Positions 48,873 to 57,696 of a stretch of 64,000 nt of DNA are shown here, one piece after another. The position numbers and the translations under genes were made by a program. The stretch lies in the NCBI GenBank assembly GCA_015075105.1, contig JABTUZ010000002.1, forward strand, positions 1,102,001 through 1,166,000, in the 5' to 3' direction. The notes beneath the pieces were generated by a model. It was not told the DNA's origin and searched no databases. It saw only the letters and a list, made by a program, of their open reading frames with translations. The stretch comes from Leptospiraceae bacterium (GTDB taxonomy: Bacteria > Spirochaetota > Leptospiria > Leptospirales > Leptospiraceae). The first letter of the stretch is position 1; each line of letters starts with the position of its first letter.

Positions 48873-51833
48873 ATGACAAAAACGGAAACAAAACAGTTTC
48901 AATACGAAATACAAAGCTATCAGGAGGACTGTGTTACAAACATTGTAAGTCTTTTTGAAAGTCTTCGCCAAAAAGTGAATTTTGGTGAGGTATTGACAGC
49001 ACACCACAAAAAGAACAAATACAATTTTCCTGTTCAAGACACCAAAAACATAGACATAATGATGGAAACGGGAACGGGTAAAACGTTCACGTTTATAAAA
49101 ACCATTTTTGAACTGAGTAAGCATTTCGGCTACAAAAAGTTTATCGTTCTTATTCCGACAGTCCCAATCCGAGAAGGAACAAAAACAAACTTAGAGGACA
49201 CCAAAAACTACTTTAAAAGTTTTTACGCCAACGAGAAAGAAAAGGAAATTGAAACCTTTGTTTACGAAGGTGGAAACATTTCAGCCGTTAGACAATTTAT
49301 CGGGACTTCTCATTTATCGGTTTTGGTAATGACTCCAAGTTCGTTTAACAGTCGTGACAATATCTTAAACCGACCGTTAGAAAAAGACATTAACACGCCT
49401 GAATTATTCGTAAGCAATCAGGAACCGCCAAAAACCTATTTGGAATGTTTGAAACGACTGAATCCAATTGTGATAATGGACGAGCCACACCGTTTTGAAG
49501 GCAATGCATTTAAAACCTACTTTGACGGTTTTGAAAATTACTTTTTGCGTTTTGGGGCAACATACCCAAAAAAGAAAGACAGTTTAGTACTTTCAAACGT
49601 GGCGTATGTGTTGGACAGCATTTCGTCTTTCAGACAAAGTTTGGTGAAGAAAATTGTAGTTTACACGCAAGACGTAGTTGAAAACACAGATACACTCATT
49701 GGCATTGAAAACAAAAAAGCCATTGTAAGCACATTAACCAACGGAATTATTGCAAGACGAGAATTAGGCGTTGGTTCGGTTTTCAACGGTAAGAGCATAA
49801 AGAAAATAAACAAAGACACCATTGTTTTAGCGGACGACACGATTGAAAAGGTGGACTATTCCTTATCAGACGAATCACTGCGGGCAATGATTAAGGAAGC
49901 AATCAAAATTCATTTTGAAAAGGAAAAAGGACTGTTTGAACAAGGAGTAAAAGCACTCACCTTGTTTTTTATTGAAAGTGACACTAATTTATTTCGTGGC
50001 GACAATCCTAAAATCAAAAACATATTTGAAGAAGAATACAAAAAGCAATACACAGAAATTATAGGGGCGAAAAATATTTCGCCCAATTATTTAAAATATT
50101 TACAAAACGACTTTGACAGCGACAACCTTTTGCAAGTTCACAAAGGCTATTTTTCAGGCGACAAAGGAAATGCTGACGAAAAAGTAAAAGCAGGAGTTGA
50201 CGAAATTCTGAAAGACAAAAAGAAACTACTTTCTTTTGAAAGCCCTACACGTTTCATTTTCTCCATTTGGGCATTGCAGGAAGGTTGGGACAACCCGAAT
50301 GTGTTTACCATTTGCAAATTATCCAATCAAGGAAGTGAAATATCTAAGCTGCAACAGATTGGTAGAGGTTTACGAATTTGCGTAAATCAAAACTTACAGC
50401 GTAACACACTTAAAAATCTGAATGACGACCAAGAGCATTTTTGGAAAATCAATAACCTTGATGTAGTTGTTTCCAGTAAAGAGCAGGGCTTTGTTGAAGC
50501 CATACAAAACGAGATTTTAAGCAACTCATTCCTGATTGCTGAAACCTTTACAGAGCAAGAACTCATTAAGACACTTAAAGAAAAATCGGGCTTTGATGAT
50601 GATACAATAGTTACTTTGGTTGATGATATTTTGAAAGAAAAGAAAATGATTGTTCGAAAGGCAATTGTTGACGGACAAAAGATTTATGAAAAATCACCTG
50701 AGTTCTCTGCGATTTTGAAAGAACAAAATTTGCCCGAAGAACAAGCAAAAGCTATTGAAAGCTTGTTTGCTACTGATACAAATACTTATGTTCAGAAAGC
50801 TGAGAAGAAAAAAGAAAAAAAGAAAGTATTCATAAAACCAACACACCTGCAAGAGTTTCAAAATTTGTGGAACACAATCAATAAAAACGCTTTCTATGTA
50901 TTAGAAACTTTGACCGCAGAACAAGAAAGCCAATTGATACAGAATATTAAAACACAAATTGAAGCCGTAAACATTGAAGAAATTTTATTGCAAACTATGC
51001 GGGCAGAACTCAATGTAAATAAATTAGATAAAGATGATGCGGTTACAAGAGAACTAAAAGATACCGTTTCATACAAAAGCAAAGTAGATTATTTGGAGTT
51101 AGTTCGCACTTTATCCAACAACACCAAAACTCCTCTTTCCTTTGTGGTAAAAGTGTTCAATGCTTTGAATGATGATTTCAAAACGAAAATGCTTTGCAAC
51201 AATCCTGAACAGGCACAAAGAGAAATTTCCGAAATAATCAACAAGAACTTAATTGCAATGCTCAAAGCTAACATTAAGTATGACGGTATTTCGACAGGCT
51301 CAATATCCGGAACAGGTTTACCAAATGTATTCAAAACTGATGTTTCGACCGGCTCAACACAGGGCAAAACATACTTAGACACAGGAAGCGTTGGGAAATT
51401 CCAAAAGGATATTGCAAACGATTTTTCTCTGAAAACCAAATGGGTATTTGAAGAAGTGATTGAATATGATAGTGATTTTGAATTGGAAATTGTGGAGCAA
51501 GACCCCGATATTGACAGCATTGAAATATTCGGGAAACTTCCACGACTGAAAATCAAAACACCATTGGGAGATTACAATCCCGATTTTTGCTATGCTATCA
51601 AAAGCACAGAAGGCAACAAAATATTCCTTGTAGTGGAAGCCAAAGGTTACAAATCGTCAACTGCAATTCCAGTAGATGAAAAAGGCAAGATTGATTTTGC
51701 CAAAAAATATTTTGAGGCATTAGGTGAACACTACAGTCTTCGACAGGCTCAGACCAGCGAAAACATAAAAATTTCATTTAAAGAACGTATCAATAAAACG
51801 CAATTGGCGGCATTGATAAAGTCTGAACTATGA
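48873..51833 (+). CDS. Type III restriction enzyme, Res subunit
   Basis: 986 residues. N-terminal superfamily 2 helicase: Walker A METGTGKTF (residues ~64-72), DEAD-like IVIMDEPHRF (~205), motif VI QQIGRGLRI (~505). C-terminal PD-(D/E)xK nuclease: NPDFCY, IFLVVEAKG (~920-935). Res moves along DNA and cuts near head-to-head Mod sites. Repeat-derived insertions near residues 806-830 and 956-960 (see repeats) lie between domains. It is codirectional with mod but separated from it by a remnant and rhuM, unlike the usual adjacent mod-res order. Confidence 0.9.
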   Translation: MTKTETKQFQYEIQSYQEDCVTNIVSLFESLRQKVNFGEVLTAHHKKNKYNFPVQDTKNIDIMMETGTGKTFTFIKTIFELSKHFGYKKFIVLIPTVPIREGTKTNLEDTKNYFKSFYANEKEKEIETFVYEGGNISAVRQFIGTSHLSVLVMTPSSFNSRDNILNRPLEKDINTPELFVSNQEPPKTYLECLKRLNPIVIMDEPHRFEGNAFKTYFDGFENYFLRFGATYPKKKDSLVLSNVAYVLDSISSFRQSLVKKIVVYTQDVVENTDTLIGIENKKAIVSTLTNGIIARRELGVGSVFNGKSIKKINKDTIVLADDTIEKVDYSLSDESLRAMIKEAIKIHFEKEKGLFEQGVKALTLFFIESDTNLFRGDNPKIKNIFEEEYKKQYTEIIGAKNISPNYLKYLQNDFDSDNLLQVHKGYFSGDKGNADEKVKAGVDEILKDKKKLLSFESPTRFIFSIWALQEGWDNPNVFTICKLSNQGSEISKLQQIGRGLRICVNQNLQRNTLKNLNDDQEHFWKINNLDVVVSSKEQGFVEAIQNEILSNSFLIAETFTEQELIKTLKEKSGFDDDTIVTLVDDILKEKKMIVRKAIVDGQKIYEKSPEFSAILKEQNLPEEQAKAIESLFATDTNTYVQKAEKKKEKKKVFIKPTHLQEFQNLWNTINKNAFYVLETLTAEQESQLIQNIKTQIEAVNIEEILLQTMRAELNVNKLDKDDAVTRELKDTVSYKSKVDYLELVRTLSNNTKTPLSFVVKVFNALNDDFKTKMLCNNPEQAQREISEIINKNLIAMLKANIKYDGISTGSISGTGLPNVFKTDVSTGSTQGKTYLDTGSVGKFQKDIANDFSLKTKWVFEEVIEYDSDFELEIVEQDPDIDSIEIFGKLPRLKIKTPLGDYNPDFCYAIKSTEGNKIFLVVEAKGYKSSTAIPVDEKGKIDFAKKYFEALGEHYSLRQAQTSENIKISFKERINKTQLAALIKSEL
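51289..51360 (+). repeat. Two TCGAC-GGCTCA repeat units in res
   Basis: TTTCGACAGGCTCA (51,289-51,302) and TTTCGACCGGCTCAACAC (51,343-51,360) are inserted in frame, coding STGS both times. A third unit, CTTCGACAGGCTCAG, lies at 51,738-51,752 and codes RQAQ. They fall in regions between or after the catalytic domains. Confidence 0.75.
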
Positions 51834-51856
51834 TTTTAGTGATTAAATGATTTACT

Positions 51857-52042
51857 ATGATTAAGCAAGAATACAAATATGAAGATGTGCATTTTGCTCA
51901 AGCAATAATCTACTTGAAAGCATACAATTTAGAAATCGGTTTACTGATAATCTTTGGCGAAAACAGCTTAAATTTCAAGAGACTAACAAATAAGAAATTC
52001 AATTCAGAAATCACACAATCACATAAATCAAAAAGATCATAG
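51857..52042 (+). pseudogene. GxxExxY-family remnant (after res)
   Basis: A 61-codon frame encodes only the C-terminal portion of a GxxExxY protein: MIKQEYKYEDVHFAQAIIYL, then KAYNLEIGLLIIFGENSLNF, ending with basic residues. The N-terminal GxxExxY part is missing and no catalytic residue is visible. It lies between res and rhuM and ends at the same ATCATAGTTCAGAC sequence as the first remnant. It probably reflects recombination during assembly of the island. Confidence 0.6.
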
Positions 52043-52051
52043 TTCAGACGA

Positions 52052-53041
52052 ATGGAACAAAATATTATCATATACAATACAGACGATGGTAAAGCAAAAG
52101 TTGTTTTATATGCAAAGGATGGTTCTGTATGGATGAGTCAGAATCAACTGGCTGAACTTTTTGCCACCTCCGTACCCAATATTAGTATGCACATATCTAA
52201 CATACTGAAAGAAGGTGAGTTACAGGCAAATTCAGTTGTTAAGGATTACTTAACAACTGCCTCTGATGGCAAACAATATAAGGTTACATTTTACTCCTTA
52301 GAAATGATTCTTGCCATAGGTTTCAGGGTACGAAGCAAAAGGGGAACACAGTTCAGGATATGGGCCAATCAAAACCTTAAAGAGTATATGATTAAAGGGT
52401 TTGTGATGGATGACGAGCGTTTGAAAAATCCCGATGGCAGACCCGATTATTTTGATGAATTACTGGAAAGAATTCGGGAGATTAGAGCTTCCGAAAAAAG
52501 ATTTTATCAGAAAGTAAGAGATTTGCTTTCGCTAAGCAGCGACTACGATGCCACAGACAAAGCGACTCAAATGTTCTTTGCAGAAACACAAAACAAACTG
52601 CTCTTTGCCGTAACTCATAAAACAGCTGCCGAATTAATAGCCTCAAGAGCAGATGCTAGTGCGCCCAACATGGCCCTTACTTCCTGGCAGGGTAATAAAG
52701 TTAGAAAACAGGATATTATCATTGCTAAAAACTATCTCAAGAAAGATGAAATAGACACCCTAAATAGATTAACCATTATCTTTTTGGAGACCGCAGAACT
52801 TCGGGTAAAAGAAAGAAAGGATATCACTCTGGATTTTTGGAGAGATAATGTAAATAAGATATTAGAGCTGAACGACAAAGAGGTTTTGAAAAATGTTGGC
52901 TCGGTATCCAGCAAAGAAATGGAGAAACAGGTGAAGCTCATCTATGAAGAGTTTGACCAAAAAAGAAAAACTTTTGAAGCCCAACAATCCGATTTAGACG
53001 ACTTAAAAAATATTGAAGAGAAAATAAAGAGGAAAAAATGA
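52052..53041 (+). CDS. rhuM: RhuM-family protein
   Basis: 329 residues, typical for RhuM (PF13310-type). N-terminal helix-turn-helix-like region: VWMSQNQLAELFATSVPNIS, then FYSLEMILAIGFRVRSKRGT, then helical KEYMIKGFVMDDERLKNPDG. The C-terminal third is helical/coiled (RKTFEAQQSDLDDLKNIEEK). RhuM proteins are often found in restriction or defence islands and their function is poorly known; toxin-like activity or regulation has been proposed. The stop overlaps the mod start by 4 bases. Confidence 0.85.
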   Translation: MEQNIIIYNTDDGKAKVVLYAKDGSVWMSQNQLAELFATSVPNISMHISNILKEGELQANSVVKDYLTTASDGKQYKVTFYSLEMILAIGFRVRSKRGTQFRIWANQNLKEYMIKGFVMDDERLKNPDGRPDYFDELLERIREIRASEKRFYQKVRDLLSLSSDYDATDKATQMFFAETQNKLLFAVTHKTAAELIASRADASAPNMALTSWQGNKVRKQDIIIAKNYLKKDEIDTLNRLTIIFLETAELRVKERKDITLDFWRDNVNKILELNDKEVLKNVGSVSSKEMEKQVKLIYEEFDQKRKTFEAQQSDLDDLKNIEEKIKRKK

Positions 53042-54981
53042 GCAAAGAACTATTTATAAAAGTAGGATTTACGGTTATGGGAACAGAAACCGACAAACTA
53101 CCACAATTCAATAGTTTAAGAGAATTGCAGGATTTTATCAGGGCAAATAATCTAGATGACCCCGAAACGCTCGAAAATCATAGTAATCCCTTAATCAAAA
53201 AAATCATAGTACAGACACTTTTGACCTTACCCGTTGACGAAAAAGTAAACGGCTACGGGCTAAACTTTGTAGGTAGAAATTTTGCCAGGGCAAAATACGC
53301 GCAAAAAACCGAAAAAGAATTACGCCTGAATCGTTCGTTGAGCGTAGCCGAAACGAACACCCAAAATTTGGTGCTGAAAGGCGATAATTTGGACAGCCTG
53401 AAAATACTGAAAAGCCATTACACAGGAAAGATAAAATGTATCTACATAGACCCGCCTTACAATACCACGAGCGATGAATTTGTTTATCCCGATAAGTTTG
53501 ACAAAGAAGAAGCCGAAGTGTTGGGATTGGCAAACCTAAGCGATGACGACTTTGCACGGATGGATTTTAGCTTTAAAACTAAAAAGAGCCATAATGGTTG
53601 GCTAGCATTTATGTATCCACGTTTGTTATTAGCAAGAGATTTATTGAGTAAAGATGGAGTGATTTTTATAAGTATAGATGACAATGAACAAGCCAATTTG
53701 AAATTACTTTGTGATGATGTTTTTGGAGAAGAGAATTTTGTGGCGAATTTAATTTGGGAGCGTGCATTTTCGCCTAAAAATGACGCAAAATTTATTTCAA
53801 ATAGCCATGATTATGTTTTGATGTTTGCTAAAAGTATTAATGATTTTGACATAGGGAGGCTGAACCGAACCGACGAAGCTAATGCTCGTTATTCAAACCC
53901 CGATAATGATCCTCGTGGTGTATGGATGTCTAGTGATATTTCTGTAAAAACATACAATGCAGAAAATGATTATCCAATAACAACACCATCTGGGCGTGTA
54001 ATAGAGCCTCCAGCAGCGCGCTGCTGGAGTCTCTCGAAAAACGCGTTTTTCGAGAGACTCCAAGATAATCGAATTTGGTTTGGAGCAGATGGTAATGGAG
54101 TACCTAGAATCAAACGTTTTCTTGCAGAATTAAAATTTGATGGTATGGCTCCAACTTCTATATTGGCTCATAAGGATGTTGGTCACAGCCAAGAAGGGGC
54201 AAAAGAGGTGGTTTCTCTCTTTGAGGATAAAGCATCTTTTGACGGACCTAAGCCAGTGAGACTTTTGAAAAGATTATTAACTCTTGCAAATACAGAAGAC
54301 AATAGCATCATCCTTGACTTTTTTGCAGGTTCAGGCACCACAGGTCACGCAGTAATGCAACTCAATGCAGAAGATGCTTCGACAGGCTCAGCACCCGGCA
54401 ACCGTAAATTCATATTGTGCCAGATAGACGAACCAATCAAAGAGGACAAACCGGCTTATAAATTTTGCATTGATAATAATTTACCACCGGTAATTTCGAG
54501 CATTACCATAGAACGCCTTAAACGTGCAGGAAAAAAAATTGCCAAAGAAATAGAAGAAGCAAACAACAAAAATGCAGGTAAACTGCAATTCGACAATTCG
54601 GACACTGAGCGCAGTCGAAGTGCTGATATTGGTTTTAAAGTGTTCGACAGTGTTGAAGCCCCCAAGTTGAAAGTAGATGAAACAGGTCAAATTTCAATTG
54701 AGATAAAAGAAAGCGATGCTTTAAGCCGTATTTACAATATGATTTTCACCGTTGGTTTAGACGAGCCAACACAAGTTCCAGAAGAAGTAGTAAAAGATTG
54801 CATTTACAAAATCGGCAACCATTATTACATCACCAACAGCGAGCGTATTACCAATGATGATTTTTCAGACGTTATTAATGCTTCGATACGCTCAGCAGGT
54901 AAAGTATTCATTGACGGTTGGACAGCCAGCCTAAACGGAACATTACAGAACTATAAAGAGGATGTGAAGATTGTGTTTTAA
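53038..54981 (+). CDS. Type III DNA methyltransferase (Mod)
   Basis: 647 residues. Beta-class order: motif IV IDPPYNT at ~residues 139-145, motif I DFFAGSGTTGHAV at ~427-439, with the target-recognition region between. The usual conserved block CW..SK..F...NRIWFG is present near residue 330, encoded by two palindromes (see repeats). In-frame repeat-derived insertions lie near residues 98, 447 and 522. It methylates the adenine of one strand and supplies specificity to Res. Confidence 0.9.
   Translation: MSKELFIKVGFTVMGTETDKLPQFNSLRELQDFIRANNLDDPETLENHSNPLIKKIIVQTLLTLPVDEKVNGYGLNFVGRNFARAKYAQKTEKELRLNRSLSVAETNTQNLVLKGDNLDSLKILKSHYTGKIKCIYIDPPYNTTSDEFVYPDKFDKEEAEVLGLANLSDDDFARMDFSFKTKKSHNGWLAFMYPRLLLARDLLSKDGVIFISIDDNEQANLKLLCDDVFGEENFVANLIWERAFSPKNDAKFISNSHDYVLMFAKSINDFDIGRLNRTDEANARYSNPDNDPRGVWMSSDISVKTYNAENDYPITTPSGRVIEPPAARCWSLSKNAFFERLQDNRIWFGADGNGVPRIKRFLAELKFDGMAPTSILAHKDVGHSQEGAKEVVSLFEDKASFDGPKPVRLLKRLLTLANTEDNSIILDFFAGSGTTGHAVMQLNAEDASTGSAPGNRKFILCQIDEPIKEDKPAYKFCIDNNLPPVISSITIERLKRAGKKIAKEIEEANNKNAGKLQFDNSDTERSRSADIGFKVFDSVEAPKLKVDETGQISIEIKESDALSRIYNMIFTVGLDEPTQVPEEVVKDCIYKIGNHYYITNSERITNDDFSDVINASIRSAGKVFIDGWTASLNGTLQNYKEDVKIVF
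53332..53358 (+). repeat. Repeat unit in mod with short inverted arms
   Basis: TGAGCGTAGCCGAA is flanked by GTTCGTT and AACGAAC, a 7-bp perfect inverted pair, in frame in mod near residue 98 (coding SLSVAET). Same family as the TGAGC..TCGAA units elsewhere in the island. Confidence 0.7.
54008..54061. repeat. Two abutting perfect palindromes inside mod
   Basis: A 22-bp palindrome (54,008-54,029, CTCCAGCAGC / GCTGCTGGAG arms) overlaps by 4 bases a 36-bp perfect palindrome (54,026-54,061, arms GGAGTCTCTCGAAAAACG / CGTTTTTCGAGAGACTCC). Both code in frame for part of the conserved CW-SK-F block of Mod. Confidence 0.9.
54378..54622 (+). repeat. Two further TGAGC/TCGAAG repeat units in mod
   Basis: CTTCGACAGGCTCAGCACC (54,378-54,396; coding STGSAP) and CACTGAGCGCAGTCGAAGTG (54,603-54,622; coding TERSRS) lie in frame where related Mod proteins have no extra residues. 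The second unit is the reverse orientation of the first type. Confidence 0.75.
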
Positions 54982-55079
54982 TATATACCCCAACTTCCCA
55001 TAATTTAGATTATGTCGCATTTTCTATTTGCCATGAAATACTGATTTAGTTTTATGTTACATAGAGTACATCGTATTTT
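54982..55079. other. Right flank of the RM island
   Basis: About 100 bases between mod and the next chromosomal gene, A+T-rich, no gene. TATGTCGCATTTT at ~55,013 and TTATGTTACATAGAG at ~55,052 are short and could be chance. No direct repeat matching the left flank was found by eye. Confidence 0.4.
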
Positions 55080-55964
55080 ATGTTTATTCTAAAATGTTTA
55101 AAGACTTGCAGAATCAGAATTTTTTTTCCATTCTTGCGACTGCACTATAACACTCTACCATGGGTTGGTGCGATCTGTACGATTTTTTTCAGTGTGTCTA
55201 TCTTTTTCTTTTCTTTGCAAACCTACGCAAATCAAAAACTAAAACCATTAAAAATCGGAGACGACCTGAATTTTGAAGGAATATCTCCCAAGGCAAAGCA
55301 CCAATTTCTAAAATTTATCACACTCGACGGATTTAGATTGTCTGCCGATTTTTACAAAAGTGTTTCTAAAGAAAGAGGTACTTTCGTAATTGTGCCCGAC
55401 CTTCATGACGGAACATATCAAAGCGTGAAAATTTTTGCAGAGAAAATGGTTGAACACTTCAATGTTATCATCCTCTACCCAAGAGGACACGTCAACTCCG
55501 AAGAATTTTTAGGCACAAGAAAATTCTCTCTCGACTTAGTAAAAACTAAAAAAGATTCATTTCAGTTTATTAAAGACTACAAAGCAATCCTTGAAATCAT
55601 TCAAGACAGAAAAGGGGAACTCGGTGTAGAAACAAATAAATGTATTTTTGTGACAGGGAGATTTCACTCCAATTTAATTGTAACTGAAATTTTAGAAGGT
55701 GTGAGTGGCTTAGTTTTACTATCCGCAAGAAAAGAATTTTACAAAACTCCGACAAGTGAGCACATATCTAAATTGAATCAATTACCGATACTTATTCTTG
55801 CGGATAAATATCGAGAATCAGAATTGAAAGAAGCCTTCCAGCCTATCCAAAATTCAAAAATACAGATGGAGTTTTTTGAAAAAATAGGAAATGGGTTTTC
55901 AATACTATTAAAAAGACCGGACACCATGACCACTATTCAAAATTTTGCAGAAAGTATTCAATGA
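55080..55964 (+). CDS. Secreted alpha/beta-hydrolase-like protein
   Basis: 294 residues with a long N-terminal hydrophobic stretch (VGAICTIFFSVSIFFFSLQT, residues ~24-45), so it is exported or anchored. FVIVPDLHDGTYQSVKIFAE and IILYPRGHVNSEEFLG resemble the early strands of an alpha/beta-hydrolase; GVSGLVLLSARK may be a late strand. A canonical GxSxG nucleophile was not seen. Coupled (4-base overlap) to the CapA-like gene. Enzymatic role uncertain. Confidence 0.5.
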   Translation: MFILKCLKTCRIRIFFPFLRLHYNTLPWVGAICTIFFSVSIFFFSLQTYANQKLKPLKIGDDLNFEGISPKAKHQFLKFITLDGFRLSADFYKSVSKERGTFVIVPDLHDGTYQSVKIFAEKMVEHFNVIILYPRGHVNSEEFLGTRKFSLDLVKTKKDSFQFIKDYKAILEIIQDRKGELGVETNKCIFVTGRFHSNLIVTEILEGVSGLVLLSARKEFYKTPTSEHISKLNQLPILILADKYRESELKEAFQPIQNSKIQMEFFEKIGNGFSILLKRPDTMTTIQNFAESIQ

Positions 55965-56992
55965 AATTTTTAAGACTCTTACTTTTCATATATCTTTTTT
56001 GCACACTCACTATAAAAGCCCAAGAACAGCCAGTACGGAATGTGAAGATATTGGTAGGAGGGGACGTTATGTTCAATTGGGGAATCCAAGAACTCAAGAC
56101 AAGGAAGGGTAATAACGCACCCCTAATTCAATTGAAAGAAATTTTTCAAGAGGCAGATTTTAGAGCAATCAATTTAGAAACCCCTGTAATCAAGAAAGCT
56201 TCTTCCGATGAGAGCAAGTCCTATGTGTTTTATTCCAAAGAAGAAGACTTGCTTTCCTTAAAAGAAATTGGAGTCGATCTGGTTTTTCTCGGAAACAACC
56301 ATTCTATGGACTATGGAATAAAAGGGTTAAAAGAAACCTTTGAGCATCTGTCCAAATTGAATTTTTTGTATGCAGGAGCCGGAAAAAATTTAGAAGAAGC
56401 ATCCACTCCTATCACCGTGAAAATCAACGAAATTCCTTTTCAGTTTATATCTGTAAGCATGGTTGGAGAATCCAGACTTTTTGCCCAAAAAAAAAGAGGT
56501 GGTATTGCACCTTGGCAAAAAAAATTTTTACAAAATAAAAGAAAAGACACATCCACAAAAATTTTTTCTATTCACTGGGGAGAAGAATACCGCCCTGCCC
56601 CCTACCCTTCTCAAGTCACCTTAGCTCATTCGCTTATTGATTCGGGATTTAAAGTAGTAGTCGGACACCACCCTCATATTCCTCAAGCAATAGAAAAATA
56701 TAAAGATGGAATCATTCTTTACTCGCTTGGAAATTTAATTTTTGGGAGCAGAAATCCCTACTTAACTCACAATATCATCGCAATACTTCATTTTGAAAAT
56801 GAAAAACTTACGTTATGCGAAATTGTTCCGGTATTCGGAAAATTTCAGAATGAAGAAGAGCACATAGTACGACCTTTAGAAGAAAAAAAGGCAAATGAAT
56901 TTTTACGTGAAATATCCATACTCTCCGAAAAAAGAAACACGAACATAGAAATCAAAAATGGAAGAGGATTTATCTATTTTCGAAAGGAATGA
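55961..56992 (+). CDS. CapA-family (PGA-synthesis type) metallophosphatase-like protein
   Basis: 343 residues with a signal peptide (LRLLLFIYLFCTLTIKA). CapA-type motifs: ILVGGDVMFNWG (DxM at the start), NLETPV, GNNHSMDYG, SIHWGEEY and GHHPHIPQ. These match the metallophosphoesterase-like fold of CapA/PgsA. The exact substrate is unknown; family members work in poly-glutamate or other surface-polymer metabolism. The stop overlaps the converging membrane protein gene by 19 bases. Confidence 0.8.
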   Translation: MKFLRLLLFIYLFCTLTIKAQEQPVRNVKILVGGDVMFNWGIQELKTRKGNNAPLIQLKEIFQEADFRAINLETPVIKKASSDESKSYVFYSKEEDLLSLKEIGVDLVFLGNNHSMDYGIKGLKETFEHLSKLNFLYAGAGKNLEEASTPITVKINEIPFQFISVSMVGESRLFAQKKRGGIAPWQKKFLQNKRKDTSTKIFSIHWGEEYRPAPYPSQVTLAHSLIDSGFKVVVGHHPHIPQAIEKYKDGIILYSLGNLIFGSRNPYLTHNIIAILHFENEKLTLCEIVPVFGKFQNEEEHIVRPLEEKKANEFLREISILSEKRNTNIEIKNGRGFIYFRKE

Positions 56993-57696
56993 TAGGTATG
57001 CTTTGCAATATAAAATAAAATAAACAGTAAACCGAAGGACAACATCCCAAGAGAAACTTCGATTAGTTTTAATTTTTGAATACCTATAAGAGAAAGAAAA
57101 AAAGTCGGGAAAAGAAAGAAAGCAGAAATTTTCAAAGATATTTCTTTTTCCGATACCCAAAAAAGATAACCGATTAAAGACGCTCCAAAAAATAAAGAAA
57201 TCCATTTAGTTAAGCTATAGCCTTTTAAGTCTATTAAGTAAACCGCAACCAACTCTTCCGATCTAGCGTTCAATATTTGAGAAATTCTATAATTTTCAAG
57301 GCAGTCAAAAACCGCAGCAAGAAGAATCGAAAAGTAAAAAAATATTCTATAAAGATTGGACTCGTTCGCATAACGTATCGAAAGTTCAAAAAGCAAGCTA
57401 AAGAATACGACATACAATACGATATAAAACATATCCCAGACCAAGGAATCTTTAAACAACTCTATAGACTCTGTGTGCCTTTCGTCTTCAGGTCCTCCTA
57501 AGATATTGTGAATATGCTCTATTTTTGAAGACAACTCCAATGCGATTATAGTAGATTTTAAATTTGAATGATTTAAGTAAACAGGTGGTTTAGAAGTTTT
57601 GAAAGTCATAACTATAGAAACCAAAATAAGCAAGAGACCATTAAGAAAAAGCGAATGAATTATATTTTTTTCGTTAAGGTATTGAAAAATCTTCAT
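56974..57696 (-). CDS. Multi-pass membrane protein, unknown
   Basis: 240 residues with about six hydrophobic segments, starting with SLFLNGLLLILVSIVMTF (residues ~15-32). No motif recognised. It overlaps the PilZ gene by 4 bases on the same strand, so they are cotranscribed and may act together in cell-envelope or c-di-GMP-linked functions. Ends overlapping CapA-like on the other strand. Confidence 0.6.
   Translation of the reverse strand: MKIFQYLNEKNIIHSLFLNGLLLILVSIVMTFKTSKPPVYLNHSNLKSTIIALELSSKIEHIHNILGGPEDERHTESIELFKDSLVWDMFYIVLYVVFFSLLFELSIRYANESNLYRIFFYFSILLAAVFDCLENYRISQILNARSEELVAVYLIDLKGYSLTKWISLFFGASLIGYLFWVSEKEISLKISAFFLFPTFFLSLIGIQKLKLIEVSLGMLSFGLLFILFYIAKHTYHSFRK

Larger units (their letters stand above)
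48628..53216. repeat. ATCATAGT(T/A)CAGAC repeats in the RM island
   Basis: The same short string, AAAATCATAGTTCAGAC-like, occurs at 48,628-48,647, 52,030-52,049 (with GATCATAG) and 53,197-53,216 (ATAGTACAGAC). The first two close the GxxExxY remnants; the third is inside mod (Lys-Lys-Ile-Ile-Val-Gln-Thr). Probably recombination-related traces. Coordinates give the overall span. Confidence 0.6.

Noticed and set aside
48852-49124. 90-codon minus-strand ORF at the start of res
   Set aside because: Antisense to the Walker A region of res and rich in Phe and Lys; no support.
48433-54990. A type I or BREX-like defence system in the island
   Set aside because: Only Res, Mod, RhuM and fragments are present; no HsdS, PglX or BrxL-like gene was found.
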